A stretch of DNA of 53,157 bases from the NCBI GenBank assembly GCA_964568805.1, contig CAZMRW010000020.1, positions 1 to 53,157 of the forward strand, written 5' to 3'. Source of the DNA: CAZMRW01 sp964568805. Lineage in GTDB: Bacteria > Pseudomonadota > Gammaproteobacteria > Methylococcales > Methylomonadaceae. The notes under the pieces were generated by a model that did no database searches, had not been told where the DNA came from, and saw only the letters and a list, made by a program, of their open reading frames with translations. This document shows, one piece after another, positions 28,141 to 35,894 of the stretch. Made by a program: the position numbers and the translations under genes. The stretch's first letter is position 1; each line of letters begins with the position of its first letter.

Positions 28141-28986
28141 ATGAATGCGTCTCAGTGGTTTACCGAGGAAGTCCCAGGGGCTGAATCGGCCTTTTCATTA
28201 AAATATAAGAAAAAGTTACACGAAGAACAATCCGAATTTCAACATATCGAAATATACGAAACCGAAGGCTTCGGAAATTTGATGGTGATCGACGGCTGCA
28301 CTATGGTATCGACCCGTGATAACTTCTTTTATCATGAAATGATGAGCCATCCGGTATTGTATACTCATCCCGATCCCAAACGGGTCTGGATCATCGGCGG
28401 CGGCGACTGTGGCACCTTGAAGGAAGTATTAAAACACAAGTCGGTAACGCAGGCGGTGCAGATCGATATCGACGAACGGGTCACGCGGCTGTCGGAAATC
28501 TACTTCCCCGAATTGTGCGAGTCGAACAACGATCCCAGAGCCGAGCTGAAATTCATCGATGGCATCAAATGGGTTAAAGACGCCGCGCCCGATTCAGTCG
28601 ATATCATCATTGTCGACAGCACCGACCCGATCGGACCGGCCGAAGGCCTGTTCAGCGAAGCGTTTTACCGGGACTGTTTTGCCTGTCTGTCCGAACACGG
28701 CATGGTGGTGCAGCAAAGCGAGTCGGCTTTGTATCATATGAAACTGATCGGCGAGATGCGCCATGCGATGAGTTCGGCGGGTTTCCATCATTTGCAGACC
28801 TTGTTCTTTCCGCAATGCCTGTATCCGTCCGGCTGGTGGAGCGCCACCATTGCCGGTAAATCCAGCCTGAGCAAATTCAGAGAACTGGATGCTGCCAACA
28901 AACAATTTGATACGACCTACTATAATGTTGATATACACCGCGCCTCATTGGCTCAGCCCGAGTTTTTTAAAAAGGCGTTTGGTTAA
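28141..28986 (+). CDS. speE: polyamine aminopropyltransferase (spermidine synthase)
   Basis: A 281-residue enzyme that transfers aminopropyl from decarboxylated S-adenosylmethionine to putrescine. Motifs: GFGNLMVIDGCTMVS, the cofactor loop WIIGGGDCGTLKEVLKH near residues 80-96, VQIDIDERV, and the catalytic IIVDSTDPIGPAEGLF near 155-170. Size and order match bacterial SpeE. The spermidine/putrescine specificity is the usual assumption. Confidence 0.94.
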   Translation: MNASQWFTEEVPGAESAFSLKYKKKLHEEQSEFQHIEIYETEGFGNLMVIDGCTMVSTRDNFFYHEMMSHPVLYTHPDPKRVWIIGGGDCGTLKEVLKHKSVTQAVQIDIDERVTRLSEIYFPELCESNNDPRAELKFIDGIKWVKDAAPDSVDIIIVDSTDPIGPAEGLFSEAFYRDCFACLSEHGMVVQQSESALYHMKLIGEMRHAMSSAGFHHLQTLFFPQCLYPSGWWSATIAGKSSLSKFRELDAANKQFDTTYYNVDIHRASLAQPEFFKKAFG

Positions 28987-29122
28987 CACGCACCTGGCGG
29001 GCTTTATACAAGTCATACGCTGGGTCGTCTATAGCGCGCCTGCTGTGGGTGATATACCCGGCGTGTTCCCCGGCAGTTGGGATTATCTACCCGGCTACCG
29101 CTATTTGATAGAGAGATAATTC

Positions 29123-29383
29123 ATGTTTGATACCAAAGCGATTGATGATATTGCCAACCGTCTGGCTGGCGTAATTCCTCCCGGCTTGAATAGCCTGAAA
29201 GAGGATATGGAAAAAAACTTCCGGGCCATCCTGCAAAGTGCGCTAGGCAAGCTGGACTTGGTGACCCGCGAAGAGTTTGAAGTGCAAAAAATGGTTCTGG
29301 CCAAAACCCGGTCAAAACTCGAAGACCTGGAAAAACGGGTGGCGGAGATGGAAAAGCTGATCCTGGCCAAGGAAGAGATGTAA
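29123..29383 (+). CDS. ubiK: ubiquinone biosynthesis accessory factor UbiK
   Basis: An 86-residue BMFP/YqiC protein. The N-terminal amphipathic helix (FDTKAIDDIANRLAGVIPPG) and C-terminal coiled coil (AKTRSKLEDLEKRVAEMEKL) are diagnostic. It forms a trimer that helps assemble the soluble Ubi complex for aerobic ubiquinone synthesis. It sits upstream of yifB, the order common in Gammaproteobacteria. Confidence 0.92.
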   Translation: MFDTKAIDDIANRLAGVIPPGLNSLKEDMEKNFRAILQSALGKLDLVTREEFEVQKMVLAKTRSKLEDLEKRVAEMEKLILAKEEM

Positions 29384-29392
29384 TTAACAACA

Positions 29393-29490
29393 AAGACAAA
29401 AGGTCCAAGGCAAAAGGTGCAAGTCGTAATGATAAAACCAAGTTCATCTGACTGTATTTTGAACCTTTCGCCTTTAGTCTTGCGCCTTGA
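29393..29490. repeat. repeat-bearing ubiK-yifB spacer
   Basis: The left side (29393-29423) has tandem AAAGGT/AAGGCAAAAGG words; the right side (29464-29489) carries, inverted, AAGGCGCAAG and AAGGCGAAAGG words shared with the tsaB repeat. The two sides could pair imperfectly. It looks like a copy of a short dispersed repeat. Confidence 0.55.
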
Positions 29491-29499
29491 CCCTCTCTC

Positions 29500-31011
29500 A
29501 TGTCCCTAGCGGTTATTTATAGCAGGGGCCGGGCCGGTATCGACGCGCCGCTGGTCACGGTTGAAGTGCATGTCGCCAATGGTTTGCCGGCATTAAATAT
29601 CGTCGGCTTGCCGGAAACGGCGGTCAAGGAAAGCAAGGACCGCGTACGCGGCGCGATTCTGAACTCCCGCTTCGAATTCCCGGCGCAACGCATCACCGTC
29701 AATCTTGCGCCTGCCGATTTGCCGAAAGAAGGCGGCCGTTTCGATCTGGCAATCGCTCTGGGCATCCTGGCGGCATCAGGACAAATCCCTCGCGTACATT
29801 TGGATCAATACGAGTGTGTAGGCGAACTCTCGTTAGGCGGTGAACTGCGGCCGATCAACGGGGTATTACCGATTGCGATCCAGGCACGAAATAATCAGAG
29901 AAAGCTGATCCTGCCAAAAGAAAATACGGCCGAAGCCGCTCTGGTCAAAGAGATAGCCTTGCTTCCCTCCGTTCACTTGCTGGAAGTCTGCGCCCATCTT
30001 TCAGGTCAACGCCTGATAGAGACCGAATATCAGCAGCAGAGTCGAGCGATGCCATCCGCTGATATCGATTTTGCCGATGTTCACGGCCAATACCATATCA
30101 AAAGGGCGTTTGAAATCGCCGCCGCCGGCGCTCATAACGTATTGATGCTGGGTCCGCCAGGCACCGGCAAATCGATGCTGGCAGCGCGCCTGCCGACCAT
30201 CCTGCCGCAGTTAAGCGAAGCGCAGGCCCAGGAAACCGCTGCTATTGCTTCAATCAGCGATCAGGGGCTCGATGTCGCCAACTGGTTGAAGCCGCCTTTT
30301 CGGTCGCCGCATCATACCGCCTCAGCTGCGGCCATGGTCGGTGGCGGCAGCAATCCCAGGCCCGGAGAAGTTTCATTGGCGCATAATGGAACCTTGTTTC
30401 TGGATGAACTGCCGGAATTTGACCGCAAAGTCTTGGAGGTATTGCGCGAACCTTTGGAAACAGGCCATATCACCATCTCGCGCGCCAACCGGCAGGCCGA
30501 TTTTCCGGCCCGTTTTCAGCTGGTGGCGGCGATGAATCCCTGCCCGTGCGGCTATCTCGGCGATACCTCGGGACGCTGTCATTGCACGTCAGAGCAAGTG
30601 TCTCGCTACCGCGCCCGGGTTTCAGGACCATTGCTGGATCGTATCGACATGCATCTGGAAGTGCCCAGAGTCTCGCACGAAGTCTTGCGCAAGGGTTCCC
30701 TGCAAGGCGAGGAAAGCAGCGCCACCATTCGCGAACGCGTCGTAGCCGCCAGAGAATTTGCCCTGGCGCGAAGCGGCAAAGCCAATTCGGCATTGACCGT
30801 CAAGGAAGTCAAACTCTTTTGTGTTTTATCCGATAATGGCCATCAACTGTTGGAACAAGCCATGGACAGATTCAGCCTGTCGCATCGGGCGTATCACCGC
30901 ATTTTAAAACTGGCGCGGACAATTGCCGATCTGGCGCACTCGGAAGCCATCGATATCGTTCATTTGAGCGAAGCGATCAGTTATCGTAAATTGGACAGGA
31001 TGGTTAAATGA
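29500..31011 (+). CDS. comM: YifB/ComM-family Mg-chelatase-like AAA+ ATPase
   Basis: A 503-residue helicase-like protein. The N-terminal Lon-like domain (VHVANGLPALNIVGLPETAV) is followed by Walker A LGPPGTGKSMLAARLP near residue 216, Walker B GTLFLDELPEF, and a four-Cys cluster (NPCPCGYLGDTSGRCHC) near 346-362. ComM homologues form hexamers that drive branch migration during natural transformation. It follows ubiK by 116 bases. The ORF is complete. Confidence 0.93.
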   Translation: MSLAVIYSRGRAGIDAPLVTVEVHVANGLPALNIVGLPETAVKESKDRVRGAILNSRFEFPAQRITVNLAPADLPKEGGRFDLAIALGILAASGQIPRVHLDQYECVGELSLGGELRPINGVLPIAIQARNNQRKLILPKENTAEAALVKEIALLPSVHLLEVCAHLSGQRLIETEYQQQSRAMPSADIDFADVHGQYHIKRAFEIAAAGAHNVLMLGPPGTGKSMLAARLPTILPQLSEAQAQETAAIASISDQGLDVANWLKPPFRSPHHTASAAAMVGGGSNPRPGEVSLAHNGTLFLDELPEFDRKVLEVLREPLETGHITISRANRQADFPARFQLVAAMNPCPCGYLGDTSGRCHCTSEQVSRYRARVSGPLLDRIDMHLEVPRVSHEVLRKGSLQGEESSATIRERVVAAREFALARSGKANSALTVKEVKLFCVLSDNGHQLLEQAMDRFSLSHRAYHRILKLARTIADLAHSEAIDIVHLSEAISYRKLDRMVK

Positions 31012-31338
31012 ACCCGGGTGATGTTTCTGCAACACCTCTTATCTGCCAAGTTAGAGATGTCCATGCATTGGTTTCCTTCGCAATGGGTTACATCAAGCGG
31101 TCCAAACCCTAGATTCAGGATTGCTGATTAGCATGATCACATCTTGCCGGAATCGGGTTATTTGGCCTTGTCAACTGAACTTGAGAGGAGTATAAATCAG
31201 ACCTGGACAATAACTGACACGATGTGCATCAAGCTCCTTTCCTGCATGATTCTGTATCGCGAACTACGAGATGATGCCGCAGTATACGCACTTGCCCAAA
31301 AACTACGTTTATATGCATTTTTGATAGGGGATGAAAAC
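31012..31338. other. spacer between comM and the BsuPI-type lipoprotein
   Basis: About 330 bases. A frame continuous with the next gene opens at a TTG at 31144, but the extension is unlike the family and precedes the signal peptide, so I treat it as non-coding leader. Confidence 0.4.
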
Positions 31339-31839
31339 ATGATGAAATCAGCGAAACTATTGATTATGTCTGCGGTGCTTGTGTTGTTTGCAGCCTGCGA
31401 CAATAAAAACGGCGGAAGTACCGAGCCGCCGGTAACGAAAACTATCGAAACCCTGCTCGACATTCTCGATGCCGCGAACGGCAAGCCTTTGCAAGAAGTA
31501 ACTCCGGGCAGGCCGGTGCGATTGGTACTCGAACTGAAAAACCTTACCGACAAACCGTTGACACTCAATTTTTCAACGGGCAAGCAATATGACTTCGAAG
31601 TGCATGACTCCAACAATCAGCTGATATGGGCGTGGTCTCGAGGTAAAGTATTCATCCAGGCCGCCACTAAGATCATCCTAGGTCCAAAAGAGCAAATTAA
31701 ATTTACTCCCGATTGGGACCAGAGAGACAATGAGGGGAGACAAGTAGTCGCAGGCACCTATCAGGTGACGGGACTGATCCCGACCACCGGCCCTGAAATT
31801 GTCGAAAGTCAAACAAAAAGCCTGGTCATCAAGGAATAG
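31339..31839 (+). CDS. BsuPI-domain lipoprotein
   Basis: A 166-residue lipoprotein with signal KSAKLLIMSAVLVLFAAC; the lipobox Cys is followed by DNK. The mature part is an Ig-like fold of the intracellular proteinase inhibitor (BsuPI) family: VRLVLELKNLTDKPLTLNF near the start, YDFEVHDSNNQLIWAWSRG in the middle and VAGTYQVTGL near the end. An outer-membrane or periplasmic location is predicted; protease inhibition is only a family association. Confidence 0.82.
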   Translation: MMKSAKLLIMSAVLVLFAACDNKNGGSTEPPVTKTIETLLDILDAANGKPLQEVTPGRPVRLVLELKNLTDKPLTLNFSTGKQYDFEVHDSNNQLIWAWSRGKVFIQAATKIILGPKEQIKFTPDWDQRDNEGRQVVAGTYQVTGLIPTTGPEIVESQTKSLVIKE

Positions 31840-31893
31840 CTATGTTGGATACTGGTTAATTTCAGAAGTTTAATAATAAAAACTGAGAGTAAT

Positions 31894-32586
31894 TTATTGC
31901 CAGTTGCCGTCAGCCATTCGGCAGGCAATCTTGGTTGCATTCCCCTGTAACTGGCCATTTTGCATAAACTGATAGTTAAACTCACGGCACCAGTTGCCAT
32001 TGGCATTCTGAAAGCTGCGTAAAGGAACGATTTGGTAATGGGCATTGGTATTTTGGTTAGTCCAAGTAATCGGACGTTGATCGTAGCCGTACTCCAAAGA
32101 CTGGCTGAAGCAAAAACGATCACCAGGGTCCATGTTCTGACCTGCGCGAACACCCAACATCTGACTCACCACTGCTCCGGCAATGGCTCCCATCAATGGA
32201 TTGCCCCCTCCTACAGTATTGCTTATGGCGTTGCCAAGCGCGCCTGCGATATCGCCGACACCGGCATTAGTGGTTCTGGCAAGTTGTGAATAATTGCAGC
32301 GGCCCTGATTAATACCGTAGCTATTCGCGCCATAACGCGTGCTATAGCGAGTATCGTATCCGCCCCAATATTGTTGATTGGATGGATGGTTTACGGGTCG
32401 ATAATAACCATGTTCCTCATTTTCATCATCGTGCCTGTCGTCATGGCGATGTATTTTATATTCCTTGTGCATTTTTTTCTCATGATGCCTGCTTGCTGCC
32501 CAACTTGGGGGGTCGGCAAGGGCAGCTGATGTTGCAATGGTTGCGGACAGAAAAAGAGTAACAACAAAAATAGGCCTGTAATTCAT
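31894..32586 (-). CDS. 17-kDa surface-antigen-like glycine-zipper protein
   Basis: About 230 residues from the ATG at 32586; the frame runs 18 codons further upstream. A signal peptide (PIFVVTLFLSATIATSAALA) precedes a His/Asp/Arg-rich linker (MHKEYKIHRHDDRHDDENEE). A glycine-zipper membrane segment (LGNAISNTVGGGNPLMGAIA) follows, and then the C-terminal domain with CREFNYQF and TKIACRMADGNWQ, as in rickettsial 17-kDa antigens. The His-rich part might bind metal. Probably periplasmic or outer-membrane associated. Confidence 0.78.
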   Translation of the reverse strand: MNYRPIFVVTLFLSATIATSAALADPPSWAASRHHEKKMHKEYKIHRHDDRHDDENEEHGYYRPVNHPSNQQYWGGYDTRYSTRYGANSYGINQGRCNYSQLARTTNAGVGDIAGALGNAISNTVGGGNPLMGAIAGAVVSQMLGVRAGQNMDPGDRFCFSQSLEYGYDQRPITWTNQNTNAHYQIVPLRSFQNANGNWCREFNYQFMQNGQLQGNATKIACRMADGNWQ

Positions 32587-33094
32587 AAAAATTCCATGAG
32601 CTTGTGATTGCCGACAAAAGCGTGATTGAAGTCGTCCCAAAATATCTCAGCCACAACCACCCAAGATTAACAGGGCGGACATACTCGACATTCATGCCCG
32701 GGAACAGCTGATTGGACTGAAATGTCTTGCGCGGCTGACCGCTTTCGGATTATGGCGCGGATGAACCGATAGACCAGCCCAAAAGCTGCTTGAAGCTTAG
32801 CGATGTCTTAACGAAGTGCAAAGCTGTATTGTTTAGAATTCAGACGCAGTTGGCATTAATTTTATTAAAGCCCCGTAAAGGATGACATGATGACGTGAAA
32901 ATCGCTGATACCAGGAGGGGAGGGACCGTGACCACCTTAAGCATGAGGGGGAAATGTATTGTTTGTTTGCGATGGAACGTGTCTTCATCCAGGGATTTAG
33001 GCAATGGGGATCCTACTCCTCGATAACGTTTTAGAGTACACCGTTGATAAAATGTTAATATTAAGCATAAAGTTTACACTGTAAAACGGCAAAC
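32587..33094. other. intergenic region upstream of two divergent envelope genes
   Basis: About 500 bases separate the minus-strand antigen-like gene and the plus-strand NlpC/P60 gene. I see no ORF, RNA gene or convincing terminator; the sequence near 33050-33090 is AT-rich and may hold the promoter of the second. Confidence 0.4.
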
Positions 33095-33607
33095 ATGTAT
33101 TTGAATGAGCTTTCTGACATAATCACGAAGTATTGCAACCTGACGTTGGGCTTGCTGGTGATGATGGGGCTTTTGTTCTCAGCTTGTACCCATATACCGG
33201 ATAAAATGATTCCTCCGTCCTCTCAATCCGGAATCACTCCGCTTGTTAACTACGCTTTGAGCTTAAAAGGCAAACCGTATCGTTACGGCAAGGAGTCGCC
33301 CCAGGAAGGATTCGATTGCAGTGGCTTTATCCAGCATGTGTATGGACGCCATGGCGTATTGTTGCCGCGGACGACACGAGAAATGGCTTATTCACTGCCG
33401 CCTGTTGCAACAAGCAATTTATATCCCGGCGATCTAGTATTTTTTAACACCAATGGCTATCGGTTTTCGCATGTCGGACTTTATGTCAATAACGATACCT
33501 TCATCCATGCTCCCAGCCGACGTACCGGTAAAGTTGTGGTGTCTAGCCTCAACAATCAATACTGGAAAAGCCATTTTACCGGTGTGCGCCGGCCTAAAAT
33601 GCGATGA
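33095..33607 (+). CDS. NlpC/P60 (C40) peptidoglycan endopeptidase lipoprotein
   Basis: A 170-residue lipoprotein. The hydrophobic signal ends in LLFSAC (Cys31). The NlpC/P60 domain begins at VNYALSLKGKPYRYG. The catalytic triad is Cys75 (GFDCSGFIQ), His126 (FSHVGLYV) and His138 (FIHAPS). Such enzymes cut D-Glu-diaminopimelate-type cross-bridges, as Spr/MepS does in E. coli. It stands alone. Confidence 0.92.
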   Translation: MYLNELSDIITKYCNLTLGLLVMMGLLFSACTHIPDKMIPPSSQSGITPLVNYALSLKGKPYRYGKESPQEGFDCSGFIQHVYGRHGVLLPRTTREMAYSLPPVATSNLYPGDLVFFNTNGYRFSHVGLYVNNDTFIHAPSRRTGKVVVSSLNNQYWKSHFTGVRRPKMR

Positions 33608-33748
33608 ATCCGTCGGGTCTCTTCTGGATTGAAACAGCCCTGTAACGGCATTTACTTACTGCAGTCATTGTTCTAAGACCCGGATTTTTGCAAACAATCT
33701 GGTAAAATTATTTTTTTATATGTCCACTAAATTTATGAGTTACTGATC

Positions 33749-34054
33749 ATGCAAAATCATTTGATAATCCGAGCGTATCCAGCTATCGCATGCTTAATTT
33801 TAGTCATTAGCGGTTGCGCTTCTGAGCCTGTGCCAGTCCCGGCACCCATTATTTCCGGAGAAGAAATGCTTCGCGAAAGCCAAGGCATAGCAAGTTTGGG
33901 TGATAGATGGAAAAAGGGCAAGGAAATGGTTGACCGTGGCAATAGATTGGTCGCTGAAGGTCAAAGTAAAATTAATGAAGGTAAGCGAATGATCGAAGAA
34001 GGAGAAAAAGTGATGCGCGAAAGTGAGGAAAACTATAAGACCATTAAAAAATAA
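33749..34054 (+). CDS. small lipoprotein with heptad-repeat coiled coil
   Basis: A 101-residue lipoprotein: signal peptide with lipobox ISGC (Cys23), a Pro-rich linker (EPVPVPAPI) and a charged helix with a seven-residue rhythm (LVAEGQSKINEGKRMIEEGE). It resembles other small coiled-coil lipoproteins of the outer membrane in general design only. It converges on fba. Confidence 0.75.
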   Translation: MQNHLIIRAYPAIACLILVISGCASEPVPVPAPIISGEEMLRESQGIASLGDRWKKGKEMVDRGNRLVAEGQSKINEGKRMIEEGEKVMRESEENYKTIKK

Positions 34055-34097
34055 ATAAGTGAGAACTTCTAAACATAAAATAAGTCCAATATTTTTT

Positions 34098-35141
34098 TTA
34101 ATCCAACTTGTAGCGTTTCGCCATTTCCCCCAATGGCATTGCTTTAATTTTACTGGCGTGCCCCGCAGAGCCAAAAGCTTCATAACGCGCCTGACATAGC
34201 ACTTGCATCGCGTCTCTAGCCGCTTTGTAGATCTTGCGGGCGTCCAGATCTGATGCATTTTCGGGTTGGGCGACATAGCGGCGGATAGCGCCGGTAGAAG
34301 CCATACGCAGGTCAGTATCAATATTGACTTTGCGGACGCCATATTTAATACCTTCGACAATTTCATCCACAGGAACGCCGTAGGTTTGGGGAATATCGCC
34401 GCCGTATTTATTAATGATTTTTAGCCAGTCTTGCGGGACCGAACTGGAACCGTGCATGACGAAGTGAGTGTTCGGCAGGCGTTGTTGCAAGGTTTTCAAG
34501 CGGCTAATGACCAGCACTTCACCTGTCGGCGGTTTGCTGAATTTATAAGCGCCATGACTGGTGCCGATAGCGACTGCTAACGCATCAATTTGCGTTTGCC
34601 TGACAAATTCAACCGCTTCATCCGGATCGGTCAGCAACCGGCTGTGGTCCGGTTGTCCCGGTGACTGCTGACTGGAGGCATCGTCCTTGGTTTCCAATGA
34701 ACCCAGGCAGCCGATTTCGCCTTCAACCGATACGCCGCACGCATGCGCCATTTTGACCACGGTACGGGTAACGTTGACGTTATACTCGAAAGAGGCAGGT
34801 GTTTTCATATCTTCCAGTAAAGACCCGTCCATCATCACTGAGCTGAAGCCGGATTGAATGGCCTGGACACAGATATCGGGTGTCGGAGCATGATCCCGGT
34901 GCATCACGACGGGAATATCCGGATATTGTTCGACCGCGGCCAGAATCAAATGGCGTAGGAATATTTCGCCGGCATAACTGTTCGCGCCGACCGAGCCTTG
35001 CATAATCACCGGACTGTCACAGGCGTCAGCCGCTTGCATAATGGCCTGAACCTGCTCCATGTTACTGACGTTGAATGCGGGAACGGCAAAGCCATGCTCC
35101 GCCGCATAATCCAAAATTTGTCGCAATGACACTAATGCCAT
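34098..35141 (-). CDS. fba: fructose-bisphosphate aldolase class II, Calvin-type
   Basis: A 347-residue zinc aldolase. Metal and substrate motifs: VMHRDHAPTPDICVQAIQSG near residues 80-100, VMMDGS, GEIGCLGS, AIGTSHGAYKF and HFVMHGSSS. The length and the insert after GCLGS match the class II Calvin-cycle subgroup. It serves glycolysis, gluconeogenesis and, in methanotrophs, RuMP or Calvin cycles by cleaving or forming fructose and sedoheptulose bisphosphates. A GGAG site precedes the ATG. Confidence 0.95.
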   Translation of the reverse strand: MALVSLRQILDYAAEHGFAVPAFNVSNMEQVQAIMQAADACDSPVIMQGSVGANSYAGEIFLRHLILAAVEQYPDIPVVMHRDHAPTPDICVQAIQSGFSSVMMDGSLLEDMKTPASFEYNVNVTRTVVKMAHACGVSVEGEIGCLGSLETKDDASSQQSPGQPDHSRLLTDPDEAVEFVRQTQIDALAVAIGTSHGAYKFSKPPTGEVLVISRLKTLQQRLPNTHFVMHGSSSVPQDWLKIINKYGGDIPQTYGVPVDEIVEGIKYGVRKVNIDTDLRMASTGAIRRYVAQPENASDLDARKIYKAARDAMQVLCQARYEAFGSAGHASKIKAMPLGEMAKRYKLD

Positions 35142-35468
35142 GATCGGCGCTCCTTAACTGGGTTTTGTTTTTTAGGTTTTACGTATCACCAGGTGATCTT
35201 CTCATTTCTGGTGCAGGTGATGTGTCAACACTTTTCCGGTTTAGTGTAGCCATCTCAATCGGGAATATAGAACAGGACGTTGATTATCAAAGAAGGGGCA
35301 AAAGATCAGAAAAACGATGTCGCCTGTCCAAAAATTCAGAATTCAGTAAGTGATCGGGCTAAATGCGAAATGATCGCTATGGAAGTTGTGTCACAATCTT
35401 GTTGCAGCGAAAGAGAATTTAATTTCGTTGTTGAGCTTAAGGAAGATTACTTAAGTCATTGAAATTTA
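35142..35468. other. spacer between fba and tRNA-Leu
   Basis: About 330 bases upstream of fba. Short plus-strand frames here have no protein character. It should include the fba promoter; no element stands out. Confidence 0.4.
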
Positions 35469-35555
35469 TGGTGCCGAGGAGAGGACTTGAACCTCCACGC
35501 CCTTTCGAGCACTAGCACCTGAAGCTAGCGTGTCTACCAATTTCACCACCTCGGC
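35469..35555 (-). tRNA. tRNA-Leu (anticodon CAG)
   Basis: An 87-base class II tRNA with encoded CCA. The acceptor stem GCCGAGG pairs with CCTCGGC. The anticodon arm CTAGC-TTCAGGT-GCTAG puts CAG in the loop. A long variable arm (TGCTCGAAAGGGCG) and a GTTCAAGTC T-loop follow. It reads CUG leucine codons. Confidence 0.95.
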
Positions 35556-35894
35556 AGAGGAATGCTGTAACAGCTAAGTGAACGCGCATTATACTCAGTC
35601 ATTCGGTAGTTGTAAATTAGGCGGAACGAATTTTCTGAAAAATATTCAATCCTGATGAAGATGAGGCCCAAAATAAAAATCGATGAGCCGGGCATAAATA
35701 TGAAAGATTTTTTCTTTTTAATTCTAATCAATAGACAAAACATGTATCATTATGCTAACAAATCATAGAAATCATATAGCAAACAGATCTAGAAAAGGGG
35801 CGAGTGGTAAGCCTATTTAACCTTGAGAGAGTGTTGTTTCTTCAGTTATTTTTATCATTCCTTATTATCCAGTATCTAGTATCCCATTATTTAA
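35556..35894. other. AT-rich spacer upstream of rnr
   Basis: About 340 bases holding the promoter regions of tRNA-Leu (minus) and rnr (plus). AT-rich throughout, with no clear ORF or hairpin. Confidence 0.4.

Noticed and set aside
35165..35462. Short plus-strand ORFs between fba and tRNA-Leu
   Set aside because: No ribosome-binding site, motif or compositional support.
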